From: JARRQB01 sp965368585
GTDB lineage: Bacteria > Pseudomonadota > Gammaproteobacteria > Chromatiales > Chromatiaceae
Assembly: GCA_965368585.1 (NCBI GenBank)
Contig: CBDUNM010000154.1
Coordinates: 1 to 11,790 of the forward strand
DNA: 11,790 bases
Reading direction: 5' to 3'
Part shown: positions 1 to 6,933 of the stretch, one piece after another
Numbering within the stretch: the stretch's first letter is position 1
Layout of the letters: the number at the start of each line of letters is the position of its first letter
The notes under the pieces: generated by a model
What the model was told of the DNA's origin: nothing
The model's database searches: none
The model's input: only the letters and a program-made list of their open reading frames with translations
Position numbers and translations under genes: made by a program

Positions 1-701
1 TCGATACCCACCTGACCGAAAACCGCGCGCTTGGCGGTCGCCACGTAGATATTGCCGGGACCCACGACCTTGTCCACCGGCGGCACCGTTTCGGTACCGT
101 AAGCCAAGGCGGCGACCGCTTGCGCCCCCCCGACCGCGAACACCTTGTCTACGCCCGACACGTGTGCGGCGGCCAGCACCAGTTCGTTGAGCTCACCGTC
201 CGGGGTCGGCACCACCATGATCAATTCGGGTACTCCGGCAACTTTGGCGGGCAGCGCGTTCATCAGCACCGACGACGGGTAGGCCGCTTTGCCGCCCGGC
301 ACGTAGAGCCCGACGCGGTCGAGTGGCGTAACCTGCTGCCCGAGCAGGGTGCCATCGTCTTCGGTATAGGTCCACCCCGAAATTTTCTGGTGTTCCGCGT
401 AGGCGCGAATACGTGCTGCGGCGTGCTCCAAGGCACCGCGCTCGGCCTTCGCAATACCCTGCCACGCCTGCGCCAGTCGTTCGGCGGAGATCAGCAGGTC
501 GGCAACGCTTTCCGCCTGCCAGCGATCGAAACGGCGCGTGTACTCGATCAGCGCCGCGTCACCCCGCGCCTTGACCGCCGCGATGATATCGTTGACGGTC
601 TGATTGACCGCCTGATCGGACACCGACTCCCAGGTCAGCAGCGAATCCAGCTGTCGCCGAAAAGCGGCATCGGCGGTATTGAGTTTGCGGATATCTGCCA
701 T
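1..701 (-). CDS. hisD: Histidinol dehydrogenase, N-terminal part (cut by window edge)
   Basis: HisD oxidises L-histidinol to L-histidine in two NAD-dependent steps, the last reactions of histidine synthesis in the cytoplasm. Only the first 233 codons are in the window; the frame stays open to base 1, so the gene is truncated by the edge and not broken. The translation starts MADIRKLNTADAAF and contains family blocks: DRVGLYVPGGKAAYPSSVLM around residues 130-150, then FAVGGAQAVAALAYGTE and VGPGNIYVATAKRAVFG close to the edge. The ATG at 701-699 is preceded by a good Shine-Dalgarno (GAGGTGA, complement of 706-712). It begins 14 bases after the hisG stop, so the two are very likely co-transcribed. 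Identity is secure. The catalytic Glu/His and zinc ligands of the family lie in the part not seen. Confidence 0.96.
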   Translation of the reverse strand, partial: MADIRKLNTADAAFRRQLDSLLTWESVSDQAVNQTVNDIIAAVKARGDAALIEYTRRFDRWQAESVADLLISAERLAQAWQGIAKAERGALEHAAARIRAYAEHQKISGWTYTEDDGTLLGQQVTPLDRVGLYVPGGKAAYPSSVLMNALPAKVAGVPELIMVVPTPDGELNELVLAAAHVSGVDKVFAVGGAQAVAALAYGTETVPPVDKVVGPGNIYVATAKRAVFGQVGI

Positions 702-715
702 CGATTCACCTCACG

Positions 716-1363
716 TCAGCTAGCTTCGCTTACGGCTGCGCGCAACGCTTCCACCAGAGCGATCACCGTTTTGTGTTTCATTTTCCACGCCGCCTTGTTG
801 ACCACCAGGCGCGAACTGATATCCGTGATGTGTTCCAGCGGAACCAGGCCATTGGCTTTGAGCGTATTGCCCGACTCAACCAGATCGACGATCAGATCTG
901 ACAAACCCACCAGCGGCGCCAGTTCCATGGAGCCGTAAAGCTTGATGACCTCCACCTGCTGTCCCTTGGCCGCGAAATACGCCCGCGCCGAATTGACGTA
1001 CTTGGTCGCGATCCGCAAGCGCCGCTCGCTGAGACTCGCGTGCGGCTTGCCAGCCACCATCATACGACACTTGGCGATACCCAGATCGAGCGGCTCATAT
1101 AGGCCCTCGCCGCCGTGTTCCATGAGCACGTCTTTACCCGAGACGCCCAGATCGGCCGCACCCCATTGCACGTAGGTCGGCACGTCGGTCGCCCTGATCA
1201 GGACCAGCTTCACTTGCCGATGATTGGTATCCAATATCAGCTTGCGGCTGGTATCGGGATCGTCCAGAGGCGTGATGTCGGCCTTGGCCAGCAGGGGCAG
1301 GGTATCTTTGAAAATCCGCCCTTTCGACAAGGCGATGGTAATAGAGGATTCGAACTGCATCAT
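716..1363 (-). CDS. hisG: ATP phosphoribosyltransferase catalytic subunit, short form
   Basis: HisG joins ATP and PRPP to make phosphoribosyl-ATP, the first and feedback-controlled step of histidine synthesis. The product is 215 residues from the ATG at 1363-1361; a second ATG follows immediately, so 214 residues is equally possible. Family blocks seen are ITIALSKGRIFKDTLPLL (about 8-25), WGAADLGVSGKDVL (67-80) and the PRPP-site region DLIVDLVESGNTLKANGL (156-173). The protein ends soon after this, so it lacks the C-terminal ACT-like regulatory domain of the long (E. coli type) enzyme. Short HisG proteins are known to need the HisZ regulatory subunit, which is not in this window. No strong ribosome binding site is visible. 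The frame stays open far upstream through murA, but that extension is antisense-like noise; the start chosen matches the family N-terminus and lies 35 bases after the murA stop. Confidence 0.95.
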   Translation of the reverse strand: MMQFESSITIALSKGRIFKDTLPLLAKADITPLDDPDTSRKLILDTNHRQVKLVLIRATDVPTYVQWGAADLGVSGKDVLMEHGGEGLYEPLDLGIAKCRMMVAGKPHASLSERRLRIATKYVNSARAYFAAKGQQVEVIKLYGSMELAPLVGLSDLIVDLVESGNTLKANGLVPLEHITDISSRLVVNKAAWKMKHKTVIALVEALRAAVSEAS

Positions 1364-1398
1364 GTTTGACTGGTGTGGCTGCGCGATGTGACAAGGCT

Positions 1399-2658
1399 TC
1401 AGCTGGGCACCCGGCGAATTTCGGCGCCCAGACCCGCGAGTTTTTCTTCGATATTCTGATAACCGCGATCGATGTGGTAGATCCGGTCGACCACGGTCTC
1501 GCCGTCGGCGACCAGGCCGGCCAGGACCAGGCTGGCCGACGCGCGCAGGTCGGTCGCCATGACCGGTGCGCCGGTTATCCGCTCCACGCCGTTGCAAATC
1601 GCCGTGTTGCCTTCGAGATTGATATCGGCCCCCATACGCCGCATTTCCTGAACATGCATGAAGCGGTTTTCGAAAACGGTCTCGGTGATGATGCCAACGC
1701 CGTGGGCCACGACGTTCAAGGCCGTAAATTGTGCCTGCATATCGGTTGGAAACGCCGGGTACGGCGCCGTGTGTACATTCACCGCGCGCGGCCGTTCGCC
1801 GTGCATGTCCAATTCGATCCAATCGGCGCCCATGGTGATATCTGCGCCGGCCTCGCGCAGTTTTTGCGTGACCGCGTCGACCAAGGTCGGGTCCGTGTCC
1901 TTGACCCTGACCCGACCGCCGGTCAGGGCCGCGGCGACCAGAAAAGTACCGGTTTCGATCCGATCGGGAAGCACGTTGTAAGTGCCGCCGCTGAGACTCT
2001 GCACACCCTCGATGGTGATCGCGCTGGTACCCGCGCCGATGATCTTGGCGCCCATGGCGTTCAGGCAATTCGCCAGGTCCACCACCTCGGGCTCGCGCGC
2101 CGCGTTTTCGATCAACGATGTACCCTCGGCCAGGGCCGCCGCCATCATCAGATTTTCCGTACCGGTGACGGTGACGAGATCCATGACCAGGCGCGCCCCT
2201 TTGAGCCGCTTGGAGCGCGCGCGGATGTAACCCCCTTCCACCGAGATATCCGCCCCCATGGCACGTAGCCCGTCGATATGCAGGTTGACCGGCCTGGATC
2301 CGATCGCGCAGCCGCCGGGCAGTGAAACGTCCGCCCTGCCGAAGCGCGCCAACAAGGGTCCCAGCACGAGTATCGAGGCGCGCATGGTCTTGACCAGTTC
2401 GTAGGGAGCGGAAAACTCCTTGATGTCGCAGGTATCGACTTCAATGCGGAGTTTTTCGTCCACCAGCAACTGAACGCCCATGCGTCCCAACAGCTCCATG
2501 GTGGTGGTGATGTCGTGCAGGTGCGGAATATTGCCGATCGTCATCGGACCGTCCGCCAGCAACGTGGCTGCCAGTATCGGCAGCGCGGCATTCTTCGCGC
2601 CCGAGATGCGCACGTCGCCGTCGAGGCGCGTGCCGCCGGTAATGATGAGCTTATCCAT
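1399..2658 (-). CDS. murA: UDP-N-acetylglucosamine 1-carboxyvinyltransferase
   Basis: MurA transfers enolpyruvate from PEP to UDP-GlcNAc, the first committed step of peptidoglycan precursor synthesis in the cytoplasm and the target of fosfomycin. The 419-residue product has the same length as the E. coli enzyme and aligns with it throughout from memory. Seen in the sequence: SGAKNAALPI with Lys22 and Asn23, the active-site loop LPGGCAIGSRP with Cys117 (fosfomycin-type Cys is present, not Asp), FPTDMQAQF with Asp306, and DLRASASLVLAG near the end. The start MDKLIITGG at 2658 is the family start; the frame continues upstream for 35 more codons but that part is unlike MurA. There is no obvious Shine-Dalgarno before it. 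It is followed by hisG and hisD on the same strand. Upstream lies the MITE-like element that separates it from mlaB, so it may need its own promoter. Confidence 0.97.
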   Translation of the reverse strand: MDKLIITGGTRLDGDVRISGAKNAALPILAATLLADGPMTIGNIPHLHDITTTMELLGRMGVQLLVDEKLRIEVDTCDIKEFSAPYELVKTMRASILVLGPLLARFGRADVSLPGGCAIGSRPVNLHIDGLRAMGADISVEGGYIRARSKRLKGARLVMDLVTVTGTENLMMAAALAEGTSLIENAAREPEVVDLANCLNAMGAKIIGAGTSAITIEGVQSLSGGTYNVLPDRIETGTFLVAAALTGGRVRVKDTDPTLVDAVTQKLREAGADITMGADWIELDMHGERPRAVNVHTAPYPAFPTDMQAQFTALNVVAHGVGIITETVFENRFMHVQEMRRMGADINLEGNTAICNGVERITGAPVMATDLRASASLVLAGLVADGETVVDRIYHIDRGYQNIEEKLAGLGAEIRRVPS

Positions 2659-3041
2659 AGGTGAGGCTACTCGGAAGCGATGGGCTCCGCAGACAGGAAC
2701 AAGGAGAGCGATGATAAATGAAAACCGGCGCAGACCGCGAATCGGCCGGCCGGCATACCCCACCGGTCCGGCCGAACCGCCGAAGCTAAAGTAAATGGCA
2801 TTGACGCTGGGAGGCTGTCCGAGAACAGCGATCGTCGCGAGGGCGTTTCTGATTGAGGCATGTTTTTATTGCGGGCATCCTGCCTCCACCCTTCGGGCCG
2901 CCGCGAGCGGCGTTCAAATCCGCTCCCAGCGGACTGGTTGATCATTTGAGGCGCATACCCGGGCCTGTTTTACGGGAATGATCGGGAAACGGGGCCGCTC
3001 AGGGACGGCCGAAGTAGGTCAGTCTATTCTCGGACAGCCTC
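2659..3041. other. Gene-free stretch between mlaB and murA
   Basis: This 383-base stretch holds no convincing gene. Positions 2810-3041 belong to the MITE-like inverted-repeat element described separately. The remaining 151 bases (2659-2809) are the leader of murA on the minus strand. An open frame on the minus strand crosses the element boundary and the murA leader, but its translation has no family resemblance. I checked the frames of the leader for BolA-like sequence, because ibaG usually sits here, and saw none. A TATCAT hexamer lies about 60 bases before the murA start on the minus strand, but no acceptable -35 box is at the right distance, so no promoter is called. Confidence 0.7.
2810..2825 (+). 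repeat. Left terminal inverted repeat of the MITE-like element
   Basis: This 16-base arm, GGAGGCTGTCCGAGAA, is perfectly complementary to 3027-3042. Two further bases match after one mismatch. It is the end of the element nearer murA. Confidence 0.85.
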
Positions 3042-3042
3042 C
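3027..3042 (-). repeat. Right terminal inverted repeat of the MITE-like element
   Basis: This 16-base arm, TTCTCGGACAGCCTCC on the plus strand, pairs perfectly with 2810-2825. Its last base is the third base of the mlaB TAG stop codon, read on the minus strand. Confidence 0.85.
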
Positions 3043-3347
3043 TAGATCAGCACTCGGTCGAGCAGCGGCGTCAGGCCGCTGACCTCGGCCAGGTCCTGCA
3101 AGGCATCGGGAAACCCGGTAAACCGCAAACGGCAACCCGATTGCTGCGCGTACTCCAGCCCCTCGAGCAAAAAGCCCAGCCCCGCGCTGTTGACCCGCGC
3201 GACGTCCTGCAGCGAAAGCACCACCTTTTTTTCTTTGTCAAGCAGTGTCTTGAGCAACGACCACGCATGCGGCAGGGTGTGAAAATCGAGATCACCGGAG
3301 AGGCTCCAGTGACCCGGACCCGCGGCCTCCAGGACAGGCTCACTCAT
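3042..3347 (-). CDS. mlaB: Phospholipid transport STAS-domain protein MlaB
   Basis: MlaB is the small cytoplasmic STAS-domain subunit that binds MlaF and is needed for assembly and activity of the MlaFEDB inner-membrane complex. The product is 101 residues, close to the E. coli length. It shows the STAS pattern: a GHWSLSGDLDFHTLPHAW strand-helix start (12-29), then VVLSLQDVARVNSAGLGFLLEG (42-63), with Ser54-Ala-Gly at the position where MlaB proteins carry a conserved Thr/Ser. The ATG overlaps the mlaC stop by four bases (ATGA), supporting translational coupling. The TAG stop is directly at the edge of the MITE-like element, so the original 3' end and whatever followed may have been altered by the insertion; the length suggests the protein itself is complete. 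Confidence 0.92.
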   Translation of the reverse strand: MSEPVLEAAGPGHWSLSGDLDFHTLPHAWSLLKTLLDKEKKVVLSLQDVARVNSAGLGFLLEGLEYAQQSGCRLRFTGFPDALQDLAEVSGLTPLLDRVLI

Positions 3348-3982
3348 CCGCGCAACTGCTTGTTGCGGCTTGCGAGCTGGTCGATCAAGCCTTCCACGCC
3401 GTGTCGCCGCACCTGGTTGGAAAAAGTACTGCGGTAGTTCGTCACCAGACTGACGTTGTCGATGACCACGTCATAGACCTTCCACCGTCCCTCGTTGCGG
3501 TAGAGCCGGTAGTTGATGGGAATCGGGGGACTGCCGGACGCAGCTACCCGCGTCGGGATCAGCACATCGTCCGCCTCGGGGCGCAACCGCACGGGAAGAT
3601 ATTCGACGTCCTGGCCCGAATAGTTCAACAAAGCCGTCGCGTACGTGCGTACGAGCAACTCCTGAAACTCGCGCGTCAGGCGCGCGCGCTGATCATCGGT
3701 GGCGTCGCGCCAGTAGCGCCCCATCGCGGATTGACTCATGCGCATAAAGTCGAAATGCGGCAGTACTTTTTCCTGCACCAGCTGGTAAATACCACTGGTG
3801 TTCTTATCGAGCTGCTGCTTGTTCTTGAGGACTTCGCTGAGCACATTGTTAGCCGTCTCGCGCACCAGTTGCTGCGGATCTGCAGCGGCATCCGCCGCGA
3901 GCGCCCCCGGCGAGAGCCAGGCGACCGCCAGCGCCAGAACCCATCCGAGAGTGATACGGTTTAGTGTCGTTTCCGTTTTCAT
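3344..3982 (-). CDS. mlaC: Periplasmic phospholipid-binding protein MlaC
   Basis: MlaC is the soluble periplasmic carrier that moves phospholipids between the outer-membrane MlaA-porin complex and the inner-membrane MlaFEDB complex. The product is 212 residues. Residues 1-29 form a Sec signal peptide: a short polar start, a hydrophobic core ITLGWVLALAVAWL, and a probable cleavage after GALA. The mature part has the MlaC/Ttg2D pattern, including HFDFMRMSQSAMGRYWRDAT (76-95), RLTREFQELLVRTYATALLNY (101-121) and GRWKVYDVVIDNVSLVTNYR (165-184). The ATG at 3982 overlaps the mlaD stop by four bases, and the stop overlaps the mlaB start in the same way. There is no lipobox, so it is expected to be soluble. 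Identity is firm from both sequence and position. Confidence 0.95.
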   Translation of the reverse strand: MKTETTLNRITLGWVLALAVAWLSPGALAADAAADPQQLVRETANNVLSEVLKNKQQLDKNTSGIYQLVQEKVLPHFDFMRMSQSAMGRYWRDATDDQRARLTREFQELLVRTYATALLNYSGQDVEYLPVRLRPEADDVLIPTRVAASGSPPIPINYRLYRNEGRWKVYDVVIDNVSLVTNYRSTFSNQVRRHGVEGLIDQLASRNKQLRG

Positions 3983-4452
3983 TGTTGTGCGCCCTCCTGA
4001 GCTTTGCTGAAAATGAACTGCCCTATGACCTCTTCGAGCACCAGGGCGGATTGTGTCAGCTTGATTTCGGACCCCGATTGCAGGTTGTTGACGCTGCCTC
4101 CCGGATCCAGGCCAACGTACTGCTCGCCGAGGAGCCCCGCCGTGAGTATTTTGGCGAAGGAGTCGTCGGGGATTTGATCGTATTGCGCATAAATCGCCAT
4201 CACCACCACCGCGCGGAAATCCTGCGGGTCGTAAGAAATCGTCTTGACGCGGCCGACCTCCACGCCCGCCAGGGTCACGGGCGCCTTGGCCCGTAAACCG
4301 CCAATGTTATCGAACCGCGCCGTCACTTCGTAGCTGTCGCCGGTGTTGAGCGTGCCCAGGTTACTGACCTGCATGGCGAGAAAAAACAGCGCCACCACGC
4401 CCAGCGCCATGAAAGCACCTACCAGAATCTCGAGTTTCCTCGTTTTTGACAT
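3979..4452 (-). CDS. mlaD: MCE-domain phospholipid transport protein MlaD
   Basis: MlaD is the membrane-anchored MCE protein that forms a hexameric ring on the periplasmic side of MlaFE and makes the hydrophobic channel for phospholipids. The product from the ATG at 4452 is 157 residues, somewhat shorter than E. coli MlaD. It starts MSKTRKLEILVGAF, with one membrane segment at about residues 8-28. The MCE domain follows (about 38-116) with YEVTARFDNIGGLRAKAPV, AGVEVGRVKTI and ILTAGLLGEQYVGLDPG. The C-terminal tail after the MCE domain is short, ending LEEVIGQFIFSK. The frame is open 17 codons further upstream, but only the 4452 start has a plausible Shine-Dalgarno (AGAGG, nine bases before) and the standard N-terminus. 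It overlaps mlaC by four bases and lies 96 bases after mlaE, the largest gap inside the mla run. Confidence 0.94.
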   Translation of the reverse strand: MSKTRKLEILVGAFMALGVVALFFLAMQVSNLGTLNTGDSYEVTARFDNIGGLRAKAPVTLAGVEVGRVKTISYDPQDFRAVVVMAIYAQYDQIPDDSFAKILTAGLLGEQYVGLDPGGSVNNLQSGSEIKLTQSALVLEEVIGQFIFSKAQEGAQQ

Positions 4453-4548
4453 ACCTAGAACCTCTGGGTTCAGCGACCGCAAACCGTCAGCATTCTGCGG
4501 CATAAAAGAATTAAATCGAGGTAAAAGTTCATCTTCGACGCCGCTCGT

Positions 4549-5325
4549 TCAACCGAACATCAAGGCGGTGAGCACGAAATCCAGACCCAAAACCGCCAAG
4601 GCGGAGTGGACCACCGTGCGGGTGGTCGCCCGACTCACGCCCTCGGAGGTTGGCAGGCAGTCGTATCCCTGGAATATCGCGATCCAGGTACAGATGAAAC
4701 CAAACACCAGGCTTTTGATGATCCCGTTCACCAGGTCTTCCTGCCAATCGATCTTGGCCTGCATCTGCGCCCAATACGTCCCGTCGTCGACCCCCAGCAG
4801 GCCCACCCCGACGAACCATCCGCCCAGTACGCCCAGCATGCTGAAGATGGCGGCCAGCAAGGGCATCGACAGTATTCCCGCCGCCAGACGCGGCGTCAGC
4901 ACCCGGCGCACCGGATCGACCGCCATCATCTCCAGACCGGACAATTGTTCGGTGGCTTTCATCAGGCCGATCTCGGCGCTCAACGCCGAGCCCGCCCGCC
5001 CGGCAAACAGCAGGGCGGTCACCACCGGACCCAGCTCTCTCACTAGCGAGGCGGCGACCATCACCCCCAGCGTCGCCTCGGCGCCGAACTGGGACAGAAT
5101 GTAGTATCCCTGCAAACCGAGCACCATGCCCACGAAAACGCCGGACACCGAGATGATCAACACCGTCAAAACACCGACGGAATGCATTTGCTCCAGCAGC
5201 AGCCCCGGCCGTCGCAGCAGCTCGCCCAATCCACGCAGCATGCCCAGCAGCAACAGGTTGGCGCGTCCGAGACGCTCCGTTGCGCCTAATCCGGCCTGAC
5301 CCAGCCGAGCCAACAAATCAATCAC
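4549..5325 (-). CDS. mlaE: Phospholipid ABC transporter permease MlaE
   Basis: MlaE is the inner-membrane permease of the Mla system; two copies sit between the MlaD hexamer and the MlaF ATPases. Choosing the GTG at 5325-5323 gives 258 residues, the usual family size. This GTG overlaps the mlaF stop by four bases (GTGA). An ATG 99 bases upstream also opens the frame, but that extension lies inside mlaF and is unlike MlaE. The family core is very clear: NVGVL-type helix as HSVGVLTVLIISVSGVFVGM, then GLQGYYIL, VRELGPVVTALLFAGRAGSA, EIGLMKATEQLSGLEMMAVD, and the C-terminal SRATTRTVVHSALAVLGLDF. About five hydrophobic segments are visible. A run of Gs (TGGGGGT) about ten bases before the GTG may serve as ribosome binding site. 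Confidence 0.95.
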   Translation of the reverse strand: MIDLLARLGQAGLGATERLGRANLLLLGMLRGLGELLRRPGLLLEQMHSVGVLTVLIISVSGVFVGMVLGLQGYYILSQFGAEATLGVMVAASLVRELGPVVTALLFAGRAGSALSAEIGLMKATEQLSGLEMMAVDPVRRVLTPRLAAGILSMPLLAAIFSMLGVLGGWFVGVGLLGVDDGTYWAQMQAKIDWQEDLVNGIIKSLVFGFICTWIAIFQGYDCLPTSEGVSRATTRTVVHSALAVLGLDFVLTALMFG

Positions 5326-6245
5326 TTGCGCGCAACCCCCAGTAGATCGGTGTCCAGCGGCGCGGCGGGATAGTGGAACGGCACCGGACCATCCGGCAGC
5401 CCGTTCATGAACTGTCGCGTCCATTGCCCGCCGTTTTCCATCAACTCCATGGGGCGACCCGATTCAATCACCTTACCGCCTGAAATCACGTAGGCCAGAT
5501 CGGCGATCTCGGCCGTCTCCCTGACGTCGTGGGTCACGACGATACTCGTCAGCCGCGCCGCGTCGTTGAGGCGGCGGATCAACTGCACCAGCACCGCCAT
5601 GGTGATAGGGTCCTGGCCGGTAAAGGGTTCATCGTACATGATCATCATGGGGTCGAGCGCGATGGCCCGGGCCAGCGCCACCCGCCGCGCCATGCCGCCC
5701 GACAGCTCACTCGGCATCAGATCACGCGCGCCGCGCAAGCCCACGGCCTCCAGCTTGAGCAGGACCAGCTTACGGATCATGGCGTCCGACAGCGCCGTAT
5801 GCTCACGGAGCGGGAATGCCACGTTTTCGAACACCGACAAGTCGGTCAGCAGGGCGCCGCTTTGAAACAGCATGCCCATGCGCATGCGCAGCCGGTACAA
5901 ATCGCCTGTGTGCAGCGCATGCACGTTTTGCCCGTCGACTTCGATCGTACCGGCGTCCGGGCGCAACTGACCGCCGATCAGCTTAAGCAGCGTCGTCTTA
6001 CCCGTACCGGACGGGCCCATAACGGCCGTCACCGAACCGCGCGGGATGTCGATATCCACGCCGTCGAAAATCACACGACTGCCGCGCGCAAACCGCAGCC
6101 CGCGAATCTTGACAAGGATATCCTGTTGCGACAGCGTTTGTTTTGTGCCGGTCGGCTTGCGCGCCGCGCGTGCTTGGGCCGCCGGATTTTCCGCACCGAT
6201 CGACTGGCGCCGTCGATAAGCGGCCCGCTTGCGACTTTTATTCAC
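5322..6245 (-). CDS. mlaF: Phospholipid ABC transporter ATPase MlaF
   Basis: MlaF is the cytoplasmic ATPase that powers lipid transfer by MlaE. The product is 307 residues from a GTG start at 6245-6243, preceded by AGGAC at five bases. Seen motifs: Walker A GPSGTGKTT (77-85), Q-loop FQSG (127-130), signature LSGGMARR (181-188), Walker B MIMYDEPF (201-208) and the switch His in VVTHD (239). The tail FMNGLPDGPVPFHYPA is typical for MlaF and is the region that reaches the partner subunit. An unusual feature is about 40 extra N-terminal residues, rich in Arg, Lys and Ala (for example RKRAAYRRRQ), before the ABC fold begins near ILVKIRG; E. coli MlaF is about 270 residues. No ATG or other well-placed start was found closer to the fold, so the extension seems real but needs confirmation. 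Confidence 0.95.
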   Translation of the reverse strand: MNKSRKRAAYRRRQSIGAENPAAQARAARKPTGTKQTLSQQDILVKIRGLRFARGSRVIFDGVDIDIPRGSVTAVMGPSGTGKTTLLKLIGGQLRPDAGTIEVDGQNVHALHTGDLYRLRMRMGMLFQSGALLTDLSVFENVAFPLREHTALSDAMIRKLVLLKLEAVGLRGARDLMPSELSGGMARRVALARAIALDPMMIMYDEPFTGQDPITMAVLVQLIRRLNDAARLTSIVVTHDVRETAEIADLAYVISGGKVIESGRPMELMENGGQWTRQFMNGLPDGPVPFHYPAAPLDTDLLGVARK

Positions 6246-6274
6246 AGGCCGTCCTGTTTGCCACGCAGTGCGAG

Positions 6275-6303
6275 ATTCTCTCCAGCGCCAGTTGCAGCGT
6301 CAA
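6275..6303 (-). promoter_or_regulatory. Candidate sigma-70 promoter for the mla operon
   Basis: On the minus strand TTGACG (complement of 6298-6303) and GAGAAT (complement of 6275-6280) are separated by exactly 17 bases. The -35 matches consensus at five of six positions and the -10 at four of six. A start site near 6268 would leave a leader of about 23 bases before the mlaF GTG, containing its Shine-Dalgarno. It lies in the short gap between the DUF72-like gene and mlaF, so mla may be transcribed on its own as well as by readthrough. It was found by eye and is not proven. Confidence 0.45.
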
Positions 6304-6330
6304 CCTGATTATGTCGTATTCAGAACGGCG

Positions 6331-6906
6331 TCACGCGATTCCCAGCAACTCGGCCACCACTTTCAACTCGCCGAGTTCGCAGGGCGTGATCCGATCGCCC
6401 TGAACGATCACGGCCACTTCGTCGTAACTGCGCAGCCAGGATTGCAGGTCTTCGAAGCGCCGCCGCCAGGCACGCAGCTCGGGGCCGCTATCGTCCAGAC
6501 GCAACAGCGCATGCCCCCGGTGCGACCAAGCGCGACCGTCTGGCGCTGGTGTCGGGGCGAGTACCGTCGTCGCCAGCGCCGGCGCCCCGGGTCGATCGCT
6601 GATCACCGCCGCCAGGCGGTGCCCGAGCGATTCGATGGCCCGGGCACACGGTGGCCCGGGCGCAAGCGCATCCAGGTAAAACCGGAAGCCCTCGTGCAAC
6701 TCGTCGATTGCCATGGCGGCCAACTCGGACCCGGCCATGCCGGCGACCTCGCTCATCGGCACCAGGACACACCCCGCATCGTTGGCGTAATAGGTCAAAC
6801 GCCACTCGGGCGGCAGGTCGTCCGGGAAATACGACGCCGCCCATCCCGGATTGTCCCAACCGCAGCAGCCGAAGCGCAGAATCGGGTTAGACTGTGAATC
6901 GTGCAT
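6331..6906 (-). CDS. DUF72 (YecE)-like hypothetical protein, short
   Basis: The product is 191 residues with no signal peptide or membrane segment, so it should be cytoplasmic. The N-terminus FGCCGWDNPGWAASYFPDDLPPEWRLTYYAN (12-42) resembles the DUF72/YecE opening (G-x-S/C-G-W ... FYP ... L ... YA). Near the end, ELRAWRRRFEDLQSWLRSYDEVAVIVQGD (143-171) also fits the later part of that TIM-barrel family. It is shorter than usual DUF72 proteins (about 240-290 residues), so several barrel elements are missing or highly changed. The biochemical role of DUF72 is not established, and I do not assign one. The ATG at 6906 lies only 27 bases from the ATG of the plus-strand small gene. It ends 85 bases before mlaF on the same strand. 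Existence as a gene is likely; the family call is moderate. Confidence 0.68.
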   Translation of the reverse strand: MHDSQSNPILRFGCCGWDNPGWAASYFPDDLPPEWRLTYYANDAGCVLVPMSEVAGMAGSELAAMAIDELHEGFRFYLDALAPGPPCARAIESLGHRLAAVISDRPGAPALATTVLAPTPAPDGRAWSHRGHALLRLDDSGPELRAWRRRFEDLQSWLRSYDEVAVIVQGDRITPCELGELKVVAELLGIA

Positions 6907-6933
6907 GTTGCAAAGTCGGAGCCGCGTCGCAAG

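Larger units (their letters stand above)
2810..3042. mobile_element. MITE-like element with perfect 16-bp terminal inverted repeats
   Basis: The segment begins GGAGGCTGTCCGAGAA (2810-2825) and ends with the exact reverse complement TTCTCGGACAGCCTCC (3027-3042), giving a 233-bp unit. It encodes no transposase, so if mobile it is a non-autonomous element moved by a transposase elsewhere. If the outermost G/C is counted as target, the flanks are CTGG (2807-2810) and CTAG (3042-3045), a near-match that could be a decayed 4-bp target duplication; a CTAG-like target would suit IS5-group insertion, but the family is not established. Inside are two small hairpins: GCCGC/GCGGC (2897-2911) and TCCGCT/AGCGGA (2919-2933). 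The right end touches the mlaB stop codon. The repeats are directly seen; the mobile nature is inferred and needs other genomic copies to confirm. Confidence 0.72.

Noticed and set aside
120..938. Long plus-strand open frames over hisD, hisG, murA and the mla genes
   Set aside because: They lie opposite well-identified genes, have no family resemblance, and arise from codon bias on the opposite strand.
2667..2945. Open frame on the minus strand, 92 codons
   Set aside because: It crosses the left inverted repeat and the murA leader, its composition is Arg/Ser/Pro-rich, and it resembles no family. It is best explained as chance in GC-rich DNA.
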